Notes under the pieces: generated by a model
What the model was told of the DNA's origin: nothing
The model's input: the letters and a program-made list of their open reading frames with translations, nothing else
Database searches by the model: none
Made by a program: the position numbers and the translations under genes
Shown here: positions 34,798-44,689 of the stretch, one piece after another
Layout: every line of letters begins with the position of its first letter
Numbering within the stretch: the stretch's first letter is position 1
NCBI RefSeq assembly: GCF_016785085.1
Contig: NZ_JAENHO010000004.1
Location: 248,001-312,000, forward strand
DNA length: 64,000 nt
Origin: Paractinoplanes lichenicola
Lineage (GTDB): Bacteria; Actinomycetota; Actinomycetes; Mycobacteriales; Micromonosporaceae
Direction of reading: 5' to 3'

Positions 34798-36667
34798 GAC
34801 TCGCCACGATGTGCCCGGCGGTCTTCGCCGCGTACGCCTCGATCGAGACCATCGGGTTGACGCCCGGCGCGGTGGGCAGCGCCGACGCATCGGCAACGTA
34901 GACGCCCTTCACGTCGAAGAGCTGCCCCTCGCCGTCGACGACCGTGCCCGTCGCGCACGTGCCTGACTGGTGCGCCGACAACGTCAGCACGTCCGGCCCC
35001 TCCAGCTTGGCCAGGGTGTCGAGGAACGCCTCGAAGTCCTCCCCGTCGCGCCAGCGCGGATCACCGGGCAGGAATGTGAAGATCTCGCGCGCGCCGGCCC
35101 CGCGCAGAATCTTGGCCAGCTCGACGTGACAGCGCCGCACGACCTCCAGGTCGACGTCGTCGGTCAGGTCCCAGTGGATCAGCGGCATGCCGTCCGGGCC
35201 CAGCTCGACGTGGCCCGAGCCGTGGTCGCGGGCGAAGCCCCAGACGCCCGACACGTGCCGCAGCCGCAACTGTTCGCGCTTGTGCGACTCGCCGTCCTGC
35301 CAGGGCGTGAGCGCCGTCCAGAAGCCCAGGCCCATCGGCGCCGCCTCCACGACGAAACCGTGCTCGCCGGCCACGTGCTCGTAGTCGTGGCTGACGCTGG
35401 TCAGGATCTGCCCCTCCCAGCCGCGCACGTCCTCGTCGAACACTCCACTCATGAAGTACGACGGGTGCACGTGCAAGTTCTTGCCGACTTCGGGGCCGCC
35501 GATGCCCGACGCGAGCAGCAGCGCGGGACTGGCCAGGGCGCCCGCGGCCACGACGACGATCGGCGCCCGCAGCTCGACCTCCCGATCACCGACCTGCGCC
35601 CGTACGCCGGAAGCTCGCCCTTGATCGTGCAGGATCTCGCGCACATCGCAGTTGGGCAGCAGGCGCGCGCCCTGGTCCGACGCGTCCTGCAGGAACGTCT
35701 TCATGGTCGACTGCTTGCACCCGACCAGGCAGCCGGCATTGCACTCGCCGCAGTAGCGCGACTCGTCGTCCTTCGCGTTGCGGGCCAGCGTGGCCCAGGC
35801 CAGCCCGGCCGCCTCGAAGCCGCGGATCAGGATCTCGTTGACGTGGTTGTGCACGGTGTTCGACGGTTTCGCGTTGATCCGGTCCATCACCGCGCGCACG
35901 TGCTCGTCGAAGTCGTCGAGCCCCTGCATGCCGCGCTGCCGCCACTCCTCGACCACGTAGCCGGGGGTGGGCAGGCAGGCCATCGAGTTGACAGTGGTGC
36001 CGCCGCCGACGGTCGAGCCCGCGAGCAGCCCGACGGAGGCGCTGGTCGACCACAGGAAGCCGCCGCCGAGATAGAGGTTGGGGAACGACAGCGCCTCGAG
36101 CTGCGGCAGGTCGGGCTCGTTGCGATAGGAACCCTTCTCCAGTACGAGGACCCGCAGCCCCGCCTCGGCCAGGCGGGCCGCGGCGACACCGCCACCGGCG
36201 CCCGAGCCGACCACGATGGCGTCGGCGGTCAGGTCGTCGTCAGCGGTGATCGTGCGCAGCGTCTTGGGGAATTCGGCCTCGCTCGGCGTGGGCAGCAGCG
36301 GGCCCGCGTAGCCGATGGCGGGCCAGGTCGGGTTCTTGGCCTCGGCGTCGGGGCCGGTGTAGAACATCGCCAGTACCGTGCTCTGCAGGATGATCGCGCC
36401 GGGGTACGTGTCCGGGTTTGCCAGGGCTTGTTTCCAGCGCCGGGCCAGCTCGTCGCCCTCGGCGTCGCCCAGGCTGTCCAGGGTGACCGCGATCTTCTCC
36501 TGGACGTGCGGCGCGAGCATCGGGATGACAGCGGCGGCGATCGCGTCGATGCCGAGATCCGAGGCGCTCAGGCCGAGCAGGGTGGCCGCCTCGAGACTGT
36601 CGTCGGTCGCGGCCGGCACGCGGGGGATCAGGGTGTCGCAGACGGCTTTCAGCGTGGTGGGATTCAT
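34778..36667 (-). CDS. GMC-type FAD oxidoreductase 1
   Basis: 629 residues. An N-terminal about 150-residue helical region precedes the FAD site IVVGSGAGGGVAAARLAEAG and GSTVGGGTTVNSMACLPTP. A Cys cluster YCGECNAGCLVGCKQST is typical of long-chain alcohol oxidase/cholesterol oxidase-like GMC proteins. The C terminus has SAHQSGTCATG and TAPGVNPMVSIEAYA. It should oxidise an alcohol on the substrate. It is paralogous to GMC 2 of this window. Coupled (ATGA) to the preceding hydrolase-fold gene. Confidence 0.9.
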   Translation of the reverse strand: MNPTTLKAVCDTLIPRVPAATDDSLEAATLLGLSASDLGIDAIAAAVIPMLAPHVQEKIAVTLDSLGDAEGDELARRWKQALANPDTYPGAIILQSTVLAMFYTGPDAEAKNPTWPAIGYAGPLLPTPSEAEFPKTLRTITADDDLTADAIVVGSGAGGGVAAARLAEAGLRVLVLEKGSYRNEPDLPQLEALSFPNLYLGGGFLWSTSASVGLLAGSTVGGGTTVNSMACLPTPGYVVEEWRQRGMQGLDDFDEHVRAVMDRINAKPSNTVHNHVNEILIRGFEAAGLAWATLARNAKDDESRYCGECNAGCLVGCKQSTMKTFLQDASDQGARLLPNCDVREILHDQGRASGVRAQVGDREVELRAPIVVVAAGALASPALLLASGIGGPEVGKNLHVHPSYFMSGVFDEDVRGWEGQILTSVSHDYEHVAGEHGFVVEAAPMGLGFWTALTPWQDGESHKREQLRLRHVSGVWGFARDHGSGHVELGPDGMPLIHWDLTDDVDLEVVRRCHVELAKILRGAGAREIFTFLPGDPRWRDGEDFEAFLDTLAKLEGPDVLTLSAHQSGTCATGTVVDGEGQLFDVKGVYVADASALPTAPGVNPMVSIEAYAAKTAGHIVASLKAPAR

Positions 36668-37452
36668 GCGAGGAACTCCAGAGTCACAGCGGCCACCTCG
36701 GCGGCCTTTTGCTCCATGAGCGGGATGGTGCCGCCCTCGATGACGGCGGTCTCGACCCGTACGGCGTTGGTCAGGTGTTTTTGCAGGCGCTCGACGTCGG
36801 GCAGCGCGAACGGGTCGTCCGCGCCGCCGATCAGCAGCACGGGCGCGGTGACCAGGCCGATCCGGTCCTCCATGACGTAGCGGGCGCAGGCCAGATGCCC
36901 CTCGGCCGGGTCGACGCCGGGGGCCAGCGCGTCGCGGATGAAGCGGTCGAGCAGGTCGGGCCGCCCGGCCGGGTAGTACGGCTGCCGCAGCGCCCACAGC
37001 TTGGTCAGGTGGCTGCCGTCCTCCGCCGTCTCGGCCTCGTCGACGCCGGGCCCGTTCGCGTGGCCCTCCCGATAGGCGGCGTCGGTCCAGGGCGCGGACG
37101 ACAGCACGAGCGCTTTTGTTCGGTGCGGCGCGGCCGCGGCCATCTCGATGGCGACCGCGCCACCGGTGTGGTGCCCGAGCACCGCCGCCTGCTCGATGCC
37201 GAGCGCGTCGAGCAGCGCGAACGCGCCGTCGGCGATGGCCTCGATCGTCTGCGGGGCCGGCAGGGGAGCGCTCAGCCCGAACCCGCGCATGTCCATGGCG
37301 ATCACCCGGTGCCCATCGGCGAGCAGCGGCTGAACTTCACGGAACTCGTCGTACGAGCGCGGGGTCTGGTGCAGCAGCAGCACGGCGGGGCCCTCGCCCA
37401 GCTCGGCGTAGTGCATCTGGCCGTACGGCGTGGCCGCGTACCCACGGGTCAT
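36664..37452 (-). CDS. Alpha/beta-hydrolase-fold protein lacking the usual triad
   Basis: 262 residues with the hydrolase fold: LLHQTPRSYDEF at the oxyanion loop and MDMRGFGLSAP after it. The nucleophile elbow, normally GxSxG, reads G93-H-H95-T-G, so His replaces Ser. The C-terminal His is also missing (IEGGTIPLMEQ). An Asp is kept in GGADDPF. It may be a lyase or isomerase rather than an esterase. First gene of the GMC 1 operon, with two IclR-type sites upstream. Confidence 0.87.
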   Translation of the reverse strand: MTRGYAATPYGQMHYAELGEGPAVLLLHQTPRSYDEFREVQPLLADGHRVIAMDMRGFGLSAPLPAPQTIEAIADGAFALLDALGIEQAAVLGHHTGGAVAIEMAAAAPHRTKALVLSSAPWTDAAYREGHANGPGVDEAETAEDGSHLTKLWALRQPYYPAGRPDLLDRFIRDALAPGVDPAEGHLACARYVMEDRIGLVTAPVLLIGGADDPFALPDVERLQKHLTNAVRVETAVIEGGTIPLMEQKAAEVAAVTLEFLA

Positions 37453-37524
37453 CGGCTGTTCTCCCGTCGAAGTGTGGTCTGGGTCTCCACAACACGCCTC
37501 CGCGGTTACGCGCGCCTTCCTGGT

Positions 37525-37594
37525 GGTCCGTTCACCGGACTACCGGCCCAAATCTCCGAACGTCGCGATCCGGCCACAGTCCGTTCAGCGGAAC
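37525..37594. promoter_or_regulatory. Two IclR-type sites between GMC1 and ABC operons
   Basis: GGTCCGTTCACCGGACT (37525-37541) and AGTCCGTTCAGCGGAAC (37578-37594) match the 17-base motif. Centres are 53 bases apart, about five helical turns. They sit 73 bases before the minus-strand hydrolase-fold gene and 93 bases before the plus-strand ABC gene, so each could serve one promoter. Confidence 0.72.
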
Positions 37595-37686
37595 AGGTCG
37601 CTTAGGCCGGTAACCCGCCGGTGCCAAGGTGAGCGCCAATCCGGTTGCCGGTGGGTGAACTCACAATCCCCCAGGGAGGTACGCAG

Positions 37687-39204
37687 GTGAACGCAAGTGC
37701 GGCGCCTCTGGTCGAGGTACGCGGAGTCTCGAAGCGATATCCGGGCGTGCTCGCCCTCGACAACGCCAGCCTGGCCGTCAGCCCCGGCGAGATCGTGGCC
37801 CTGACCGGCGAGAACGGCTCCGGCAAGTCGACCCTGTCGAAGATCATCGGCGGGGCCGAGCAGCCGGACGGCGGCGTCGTGCTGGTCGACGGGGCCGAGA
37901 CGGTGATCGCCAACCCGGCCACCGCCCTCAAGCTCGGCATCGTGATGATCAGCCAGGAGCTCACCCTGGCCCCGCAGCTGACCGTGGCCGAGAACGTCTT
38001 CATGGGCCGGCTGCCCCGCCGCGGCCGGGTCATCGACTGGGCCACCGTCCGGCGCCGGGCCCGCGAGGAGCTGGCCGCGCTGGACGTGCACGTCGACGTC
38101 AACGCCAGGGTCGGCGACCTGTCGGTGGAGCTGCAGCAGGAGGTCGAGATCGCCCGCGCGGTCTCCAGCAAGGCCCGGCTGCTGATCCTCGACGAGGCCA
38201 CCAGCTCGCTCTCCGAGCACGCCACCGAGCGGCTGCTCGAGCTCGTCCGGGAGCAGGCCAAGCGCGGCGTCGCGGTGCTGATGATCTCGCACCGGATGCC
38301 CGAGCTGTATTCGACGGCGGGCCGGGCGGCGGTGCTGCGCGACGGCAAGATGGTCGGCACCGTCCCGCTCCCCTCGACCCCGGAATCCCAGCTCGTGCGC
38401 ATGATGGTCGGCCGCGAGCTCAACGACTACTACGGCTCCCGCGACTGCGTCCCCGGCGACGTGGTGCTGCAGGTGCGCGACCTGGCCTCGGCCGACGGCG
38501 CGCTCGCCCCCACCTCGTTCGAGGTGCGCAGCGGCGAGATCGTCGGCATCGCCGGGCTCGTCGGCTCGGGCAAGGCCCAGCTCGGCATGGCCCTCGGCGG
38601 CGCCATCGCGGCCACCGGCGACGTGCGGGTCAACGGCTCGCCGGTCACGCTGGGCGACCCGCGGCGCGCGCTCGGCGCCGGCATCGGCCTGGTGCCCGAC
38701 GACCGCAAGCGCGCGGCCCTGCTGCCGACCCGCAGTGTGGCCCACAACATGACCCTGACCTGGCTGCCGAAGCTCTCCAAGTTCGGCGTCGTGCCCACCC
38801 GTACGGAAAAGCGCCGGGTCAAGGAGGCGATCGCCGAGTACGGCGTGAAGACCTCGTCCCCGGCCAAGCTGATCACGCAGCTCTCCGGCGGCAACCAGCA
38901 GAAGGCGATCCTCGGACGCATCTTCGCGCTGGACTGCCCGGTCTACGTGCTCAGCGAGCCCACCCGCGGCGTCGACGTCGGCTCCAAGAGCCAGATCTAC
39001 GCCCTGTTGCAGAAGCTGACCGAGAGCGGCGCCGCCGTCGTGATCATCAGTTCCGAGCTGCCCGAGCTGATCGGCCTGGCCGACCGGGTCCTGGTCTGTT
39101 TCCAGGGCGCGGTCCACGGCGAGGTCAGCGGCGAGCAGTTGCAGGAAGAGGTGCTGAACGCGATCGCGGTCAGCGGGCACGTCCACTCCGAGGAGCCTTC
39201 ATGA
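37687..39204 (+). CDS. Sugar-type ABC importer, double ATPase
   Basis: 505 residues with two ATPase domains as in RbsA/MglA. First Walker A GENGSGKST and LSVELQQEVEIARA signature; the second domain carries the degenerate Walker A VGSGKA, VPDDRKRAALL and LSGGNQQKA. The GTG start has GGGAGG upstream. It energises import through the adjacent permease and lipoprotein. Although called sugar-type, such systems also carry other polar compounds. First gene of a six-gene plus-strand operon. Confidence 0.92.
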   Translation: MNASAAPLVEVRGVSKRYPGVLALDNASLAVSPGEIVALTGENGSGKSTLSKIIGGAEQPDGGVVLVDGAETVIANPATALKLGIVMISQELTLAPQLTVAENVFMGRLPRRGRVIDWATVRRRAREELAALDVHVDVNARVGDLSVELQQEVEIARAVSSKARLLILDEATSSLSEHATERLLELVREQAKRGVAVLMISHRMPELYSTAGRAAVLRDGKMVGTVPLPSTPESQLVRMMVGRELNDYYGSRDCVPGDVVLQVRDLASADGALAPTSFEVRSGEIVGIAGLVGSGKAQLGMALGGAIAATGDVRVNGSPVTLGDPRRALGAGIGLVPDDRKRAALLPTRSVAHNMTLTWLPKLSKFGVVPTRTEKRRVKEAIAEYGVKTSSPAKLITQLSGGNQQKAILGRIFALDCPVYVLSEPTRGVDVGSKSQIYALLQKLTESGAAVVIISSELPELIGLADRVLVCFQGAVHGEVSGEQLQEEVLNAIAVSGHVHSEEPS

Positions 39205-40259
39205 GCCAGGACACTTCACTTCGTCCTTCTGAAAAGATCGCGGCTCCGTCCGATTCCGGTCGGGTCGGCGTGCTCACCAACGTGTGGCGGGCGTCGGGCA
39301 AGACCACCGGTGTGCTGGCCGGCCTGATCCTGCTGGTGATCTACCTGTCGATCACGCAGCCGATCTTCATGACCTGGGGCAACATCACCAACATCGTGGC
39401 CAGCAACAGCGTCGTGCTGGTGCTCGCGGTCGGGGCCACGTTCGTGATCATCTCGGGCGGGCTGGACCTGTCGACGGCCTCGGCCGCGGCGGTGACCGGC
39501 ATGTCGTACGGGATGCTCCTGCAACATGGCATGAGCGCCTGGGTCGCCGTGGCGGGCGCGCTGGCCGTGGGTCTGCTGCTCGGCATCGTGAACGGCGTCC
39601 TGATCTCTTACGTGAAGATCTCGTTCCTCGTCGTCACCCTGGGCACGTTGTCGATCTTTGAATCCGCGGCGCTGGTGATGTCGCAGGGCAAGACGATCAA
39701 CGTGTTCTCGCTCGAGGGCTTCCAGCCGATCTACAACCTGGTCAACGGCAAGGTCGCCGGCATACCGTACCTGCTGATCTTCGACGTCCTCCTGGTCGTG
39801 GCGGCCGCCCTGGTGCTGCGCTACACGACGTTCGGCCGCGGGGTCTACGCGCTCGGCTCCAACCGCGAGGCGGCCCGGCTCAACGGCATCAACGTCGCCC
39901 GGACGACCCTGAGCGTCTTCCTGATCGCCGGCCTGGCCGCCGCGGTGGCCAGCCTCATCCAGGTCGGCCGGCTCACCGGCGCCAGCCCCGGCATCGACTC
40001 GACCCTGCTGCTCACGGTGGTCGCCGCGGTCCTGATCGGCGGCACCGCCTACACCGGCGGCGACGGCGGCGTGGGCGGAACAGTCCTCGGCGTCCTGTTC
40101 CTCGGCGTGATCCAAAACGGTCTGACCCTCAGCGACGTCTCGACGTTCTGGCGCGGCACAGTCAACGGCGTCGTCCTGATCGTCGCGGTCGCCCTGGGAG
40201 TGGCCCGCGACCGAGGCTGGTTGCGGTTCAATCGGGGCAAGACCCCGGCATCGTCTTAG
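39201..40259 (+). CDS. Ribose-type ABC permease
   Basis: 352 residues with about ten hydrophobic segments and the BPD_transp_2 pattern: FVIISGGLDLSTASAAAVTG, TTFGRGVYALGSNREAARLN, IDSTLLLTVVAAVLIGGTAY. The ATG overlaps the ATPase stop (ATGA). It forms the membrane channel of the importer with the ATPase and the lipoprotein encoded two genes on. Confidence 0.92.
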   Translation: MSQDTSLRPSEKIAAPSDSGRVGVLTNVWRASGKTTGVLAGLILLVIYLSITQPIFMTWGNITNIVASNSVVLVLAVGATFVIISGGLDLSTASAAAVTGMSYGMLLQHGMSAWVAVAGALAVGLLLGIVNGVLISYVKISFLVVTLGTLSIFESAALVMSQGKTINVFSLEGFQPIYNLVNGKVAGIPYLLIFDVLLVVAAALVLRYTTFGRGVYALGSNREAARLNGINVARTTLSVFLIAGLAAAVASLIQVGRLTGASPGIDSTLLLTVVAAVLIGGTAYTGGDGGVGGTVLGVLFLGVIQNGLTLSDVSTFWRGTVNGVVLIVAVALGVARDRGWLRFNRGKTPASS

Positions 40260-40301
40260 TTCGGACTTATCACCACAGCAACTGACGCGACGGAGGACTC
40301 C

Positions 40302-42230
40302 ATGCCGGAAGTACAGGACCAGGCGATCATCCAGGCGGTCTGCGACACGTTCGCGCCGTCCCTGGACGCCCCGTCGGGCGCGGATGACGTCACGATCGCG
40401 TTCTACCGTGACGGCGCCAAGGCCCGTGGCATCGACGTAGCCGTGGCGAGCGCGGTCGGGTCGCTCGACGCGCTGACCCGCGGCGTCGTGGCCGAACTCT
40501 TGGAACGGCTCGGCCCATCGTTTGCCTCAGCCGACCTCGAGACCCGTACGGCGACGCTGCTCGCGGTGGCCGACGAGTCGATGCGGCTGCGTCTCGGCGT
40601 ACGGCAGCTCAAGGCGATGACCCTCGCGACGCTGGTCGGGGCCGTCGACGCGACCGGAACCAACCCGACGTGGCCCGCGCTCGGCTACCCCGGGCCGGCC
40701 ACGCCGCCGCCCAACAAGCCCAAGGACTTCCCGCTCGTCGAACTGCCCGCGGGCCCGGCCACGCTGGCGGCCGACGTCGTCGTGATCGGGTCGGGCGCCG
40801 GGGGAGCGATCGTGGCGGCCCGCGCGGCCCAGGCCGGGTTGTCGGTGCTCGTACTGGAGGCCGCGCAATATCGGAACGAGGCCGACTTCCGGCAGATCGA
40901 CTCGCTCGGGGCGGCCACGATGTTTCTGCGCGGTGGCTCGCTGTGGTCGTCGTCGGGGCAGATGGGCGTGCTGGCCGGGGCGACCCTGGGTGGTGGCACG
41001 GTGATCAACTCGATGGTCTGCCTGCGCACTCCTCAGCACATTCGCGAGCTCTGGGCCTCGTACGGGCTCGAGGGTCTGGACGGGCCCGACTTCGACAAGT
41101 TCACCGACATGGTGTGGGACCGGATCGGGGTCAACACCGACGCCACCCAGTACAACGCCAACACCCGGGCCATGATCACCGGGCTGGCCTCGCTGGGGCT
41201 GCGGCACGAGCGGCTGCCCCGCAACGCCGCGCTCGACGACGACGCGACGATGTGCGGCTACTGCAACGCCGGCTGTCAGCAGGGCAAGAAGCGCTCGACC
41301 CTGCACACATACCTGCAGGACGCCGTGGATGCGGGCGCCCGCGTTGTGGTCGGCGCGCATGTCGACAAGATCGTCACTGCGGACGGGCGCGTCACGGGTG
41401 TTCTCGCGACCGTCAACGGCTCCACTTCGCTGACCGTCTCGGCTGAGCACGTCGTGGTCGCCGCGGGCGGCATCGAGTCACCCGCCGTGCTGCTGCGCTC
41501 GGGCATCGGCGGCCCCGCGGTCGGCAAGAACCTCACCCTGCACCCGGCGTGGATCGTCACCGGCGTCTACGAGGAGCCGGTCGAGGCGTGGCACGGCCAG
41601 ATCCAGTCGGCCGTCAGCTTCGACCTGACCCAGGTCGTCGACGGCGGCGGCTTCCTGGTCGAGAGCCTCGCCCTCAACCCGGGCACGTGGGCCGGGCAAT
41701 CCCCGTTCACCGACGGCCGCACCACCCGCGACCAGCTGCGCAAGCTGCCCTACTTCGCGACCTGGCACGGGGTGTCGCACGACCACGGCAGCGGCGAGGT
41801 CTATCTCGACGCCGACGGCCGCGCCGCCGTGCACTGGAACCTCGACGACGACGTCGACCACCGGATCGCCGTACGGGCGCACACCGAACTGGCCCGGATG
41901 CATCGCGAGGCCGGCGCCACCGAGATCTTCACCTTCCACTGGAGCGACCAGCGCTGGCGGCGCGGCGAGGACTTCGACGCGTACCTGGAACAACTGGCCG
42001 GCTCCCCGATCGACGATCACACCGCTTTCTCCGCCCACCAGATGGGCTCCTGCCGGCTCGGCGCCGACCCGGCCACCTCGGTGGCCGACGGCTGGGGACA
42101 GCTTCACGACGTCAAGGGCGTCTGGATCGGGGACGCGTCCGCGTTGCCGACCGCGCCCGGCGTCAACCCCATGATCACAGTCATGGCCTTGGCCGAACGG
42201 ACTGCCTCGGCTCTCGTCAAGACCTTCTAA
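40302..42230 (+). CDS. GMC-type FAD oxidoreductase 2
   Basis: 642 residues, same architecture as GMC 1: N-terminal helical region, FAD site VVIGSGAGGAIVAARAAQAG, GATLGGGTVINSMVCLRTP, Cys cluster MCGYCNAGCQQGKKRST and SAHQMGSCRLG plus TAPGVNPMITVMALA. It lies between permease and binding protein in the importer operon, so it likely oxidises the imported compound. It has its own GGAGG site after a 42-base gap. Confidence 0.9.
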   Translation: MPEVQDQAIIQAVCDTFAPSLDAPSGADDVTIAFYRDGAKARGIDVAVASAVGSLDALTRGVVAELLERLGPSFASADLETRTATLLAVADESMRLRLGVRQLKAMTLATLVGAVDATGTNPTWPALGYPGPATPPPNKPKDFPLVELPAGPATLAADVVVIGSGAGGAIVAARAAQAGLSVLVLEAAQYRNEADFRQIDSLGAATMFLRGGSLWSSSGQMGVLAGATLGGGTVINSMVCLRTPQHIRELWASYGLEGLDGPDFDKFTDMVWDRIGVNTDATQYNANTRAMITGLASLGLRHERLPRNAALDDDATMCGYCNAGCQQGKKRSTLHTYLQDAVDAGARVVVGAHVDKIVTADGRVTGVLATVNGSTSLTVSAEHVVVAAGGIESPAVLLRSGIGGPAVGKNLTLHPAWIVTGVYEEPVEAWHGQIQSAVSFDLTQVVDGGGFLVESLALNPGTWAGQSPFTDGRTTRDQLRKLPYFATWHGVSHDHGSGEVYLDADGRAAVHWNLDDDVDHRIAVRAHTELARMHREAGATEIFTFHWSDQRWRRGEDFDAYLEQLAGSPIDDHTAFSAHQMGSCRLGADPATSVADGWGQLHDVKGVWIGDASALPTAPGVNPMITVMALAERTASALVKTF

Positions 42231-42262
42231 AGCACGCGCCTTCACCCCTCGGAGGAACCGTC

Positions 42263-43288
42263 ATGCCCATTTCCCGGTGGAAAATTACCTCTTGTAGCAT
42301 TTTGGGCGTTGCCGCCCTGCTCGGCACCACGGCCTGCGGCGGGGGCGACGACGCCGCGGCCGGCGGCAGCACCGGCGGCCTCAAGGTCGCCTACTCCAGC
42401 CCGGTCGCCTCGCAGCCCGGCCAGCAGATCGTCACCAGCGGCCTGAACGCCGGCGCCAAGGAGCTGGGCTGGGAGGTCAACGTCATCGACGCCAACCTCT
42501 CGGCCGACCAGCAGGTCTCCAACGTGCAGACGATGATCCAGCAGCAGGCCGCCGCGATCGGGCTCTGGGCGCTCGACTCCGGCGCCATGGAGGGCACGTA
42601 CGCCCAGGCCAAGACGGCCAACATCCCGGTCATCGGCGTCAACTCGGAGGGCGCGAACGTCTCCTCGACCGTGTGGTGGGGCGTCAACCGCTGCGACGAC
42701 GACCAGTCGCCGTACCGGCAGGCGGCCAAGCAGATCGCCGACGCCCGCCCGGGCGGCAAGGTGATCGTGATGGGTGGCCCGCCGGTGCCGTCGATCCAGG
42801 CCAACGTGAAGTGCTTCAGCGACGCGGCCAAGGCGGCCGGGCTGACCATCCTGGCCCAGATCGACAACACCAAGGACACCTCGGCCAACGCGGCGTCGCT
42901 GACCGGCGACACGTTCACCAAGTACCCGGACGTGGACGCGGTCTGGTCGTACAACGACTCCTCGGCCATCGGCGCGTCGACCTCGGCCACCCGGGCCGGG
43001 CGCAAGATCTCCGACGGCACCAGCGAGGGCATCATCATCCAGGGCTCGAACGGCGACCCGGACGCGATCGAGGCGGTCAAGCAGGGCCGGCTCAGCGGCA
43101 CGTGGGACCCGGACTCGTACGCCACCGGCATGGCCGTCATCAAGGCCATGGACGACGCCAAGAAGGGCGTGACCGGCAAGAACTACGTGGTGACGGCGAA
43201 GTACTGGAGCCAGGCCAACATCGCCGAGTACAAGGACACCGCGACGCTCGGCTACACGCTGGCCACCATCCCGGTCACCGAGAAGTAA
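42263..43288 (+). CDS. Solute-binding lipoprotein of the importer
   Basis: 341 residues. A lipobox LGTTAC near residue 24 gives an exported lipoprotein. The mature part is a type I periplasmic-binding fold (LKVAYSSPVASQPGQQIVTS, VDAVWSYNDSSAIGASTSAT) as in ribose/galactose binding proteins. It probably sets the specificity of the importer. GGAGGAACCGTC precedes the ATG. The gene is separated from its permease by GMC 2, an uncommon order. Confidence 0.92.
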   Translation: MPISRWKITSCSILGVAALLGTTACGGGDDAAAGGSTGGLKVAYSSPVASQPGQQIVTSGLNAGAKELGWEVNVIDANLSADQQVSNVQTMIQQQAAAIGLWALDSGAMEGTYAQAKTANIPVIGVNSEGANVSSTVWWGVNRCDDDQSPYRQAAKQIADARPGGKVIVMGGPPVPSIQANVKCFSDAAKAAGLTILAQIDNTKDTSANAASLTGDTFTKYPDVDAVWSYNDSSAIGASTSATRAGRKISDGTSEGIIIQGSNGDPDAIEAVKQGRLSGTWDPDSYATGMAVIKAMDDAKKGVTGKNYVVTAKYWSQANIAEYKDTATLGYTLATIPVTEK

Positions 43289-43291
43289 GAC

Positions 43292-44689
43292 GTGACCGAC
43301 GCTACGGCGATGGCCGCGCTCATCAGTTCCGGCGAGGCCAGTCCGGCCGAGCTGGTGAGCGCGGCGATCGGCCGGATCGAGGAGCTCGACGGCCCGCTCA
43401 ACGCGGTCGTGCACCGCCGCTTCGAGCAGGCCCTCGACGAGGCCAGGGGCCCGCTGCCGGACGGACCCTTCCGCGGCGTGCCGATCGTGCTCAAGGACCT
43501 GGGCAGCGGCAGCGCCGGCGACCCGGACCAGCAGGGCAACGCCTTCCTGCGCGGCCTCGACCGCCGCGCCGCCCGCGACGCCAACGTGACGGCGGCCCTG
43601 CGCCGGGCCGGTTTTGTCGTGCTCGGGCGCACCAACACGGCCGAGTTCGGCCTGGTCTCCACCACCGAGCCGCGGGCTTTCGGGCCGACCCGCAACCCGT
43701 GGGATCTCACCCGCTCACCGGGCGGATCCTCCGGGGGCTCGGCCGTCGCGGTCGCCACCGGGATGGTGCCGCTGGCGCAGGGCACCGACGGCGGCGGCTC
43801 GCTGCGCATGCCCTCGTCCCACTGCGGCGTGTTCGGCTTCAAGAGCAGCCGGGGCCGGGTCAGTGCCGGGCCGGACGAGGGCGACGCGCTGGCCGCGCAC
43901 AACATCTACGGCGTCATCACCCGCAGCGTGCGCGACAGCGCGGCCGCCCTCGACGCCATCTCCGGCTACCGGTCCGGCGATCCGGTGGTGGCGCCCGCGC
44001 CGTCCCGGTCGTTCCTGGCCTCCGCATCCGACGCGCCTGGCTCGTTGCGGATCGGGGTGATGCTCGTCGACGACGTGAACGGCTACCCGGTGGACCCGGC
44101 GGTCAACGCGGTTGTGCGGCGCACCGCCGACCGGCTGACCGCGCTCGGCCACCGCGTCGAAGAGGCGTACCCCTCGGCGATGACCGATCCGGCCTACCTC
44201 GAGCACTGGCTCGGCCTGCTCAGCCCCAGCGTCACCGTGCTGATGGACGACCTGGCCGCGATGGCCGGGCGGCCGCTGCGCCGCGACGAGGCCGAGGAAG
44301 TGGCGTGGTGGTGGGCCGAGCAGGGGGCCAAGGTGTCGGCCGCGGATTACGTACGGCATGAGATCTGGCGCGACGACTTCCGCCGCCGCATGGCCGCGTG
44401 GTGGACCGGCGGCTTCGACGTGCTGCTGAGCCCGGTCGTGCCCAACCCGCCGCCCCCGCTGGGCCTGTTCGACGGCCCGGACGGCATCCAGCGCTCGATC
44501 GACATCCTCTGCTTCACGCCGCAGTTCAACACCACCGGCCAGCCGGCCATGTCGGTGCCGGCCGCACGGACCGAGGACGGGCTCCCGATCGGGGTGCAGT
44601 TCGCTGCCGCCTACGGCCGCGAGGAAACACTGTTCTCCCTGGCCGGGCAGATCGAGGCGGCACACCCGTGGATCGGGGCCGGCGTATGA
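43292..44689 (+). CDS. Amidase signature (AS) enzyme 1
   Basis: 465 residues with a full Ser-cisSer-Lys triad: K68 (VLKD), S146 (SPGGSSGGS) and S170 (GTDGGGSLRMP). It hydrolyses an amide or carbamate of unknown identity. GTG start three bases after the binding protein's stop, and its stop overlaps amidase 2 (ATGA). Placement after the importer suggests cleavage of the imported compound. Confidence 0.92.
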   Translation: MTDATAMAALISSGEASPAELVSAAIGRIEELDGPLNAVVHRRFEQALDEARGPLPDGPFRGVPIVLKDLGSGSAGDPDQQGNAFLRGLDRRAARDANVTAALRRAGFVVLGRTNTAEFGLVSTTEPRAFGPTRNPWDLTRSPGGSSGGSAVAVATGMVPLAQGTDGGGSLRMPSSHCGVFGFKSSRGRVSAGPDEGDALAAHNIYGVITRSVRDSAAALDAISGYRSGDPVVAPAPSRSFLASASDAPGSLRIGVMLVDDVNGYPVDPAVNAVVRRTADRLTALGHRVEEAYPSAMTDPAYLEHWLGLLSPSVTVLMDDLAAMAGRPLRRDEAEEVAWWWAEQGAKVSAADYVRHEIWRDDFRRRMAAWWTGGFDVLLSPVVPNPPPPLGLFDGPDGIQRSIDILCFTPQFNTTGQPAMSVPAARTEDGLPIGVQFAAAYGREETLFSLAGQIEAAHPWIGAGV

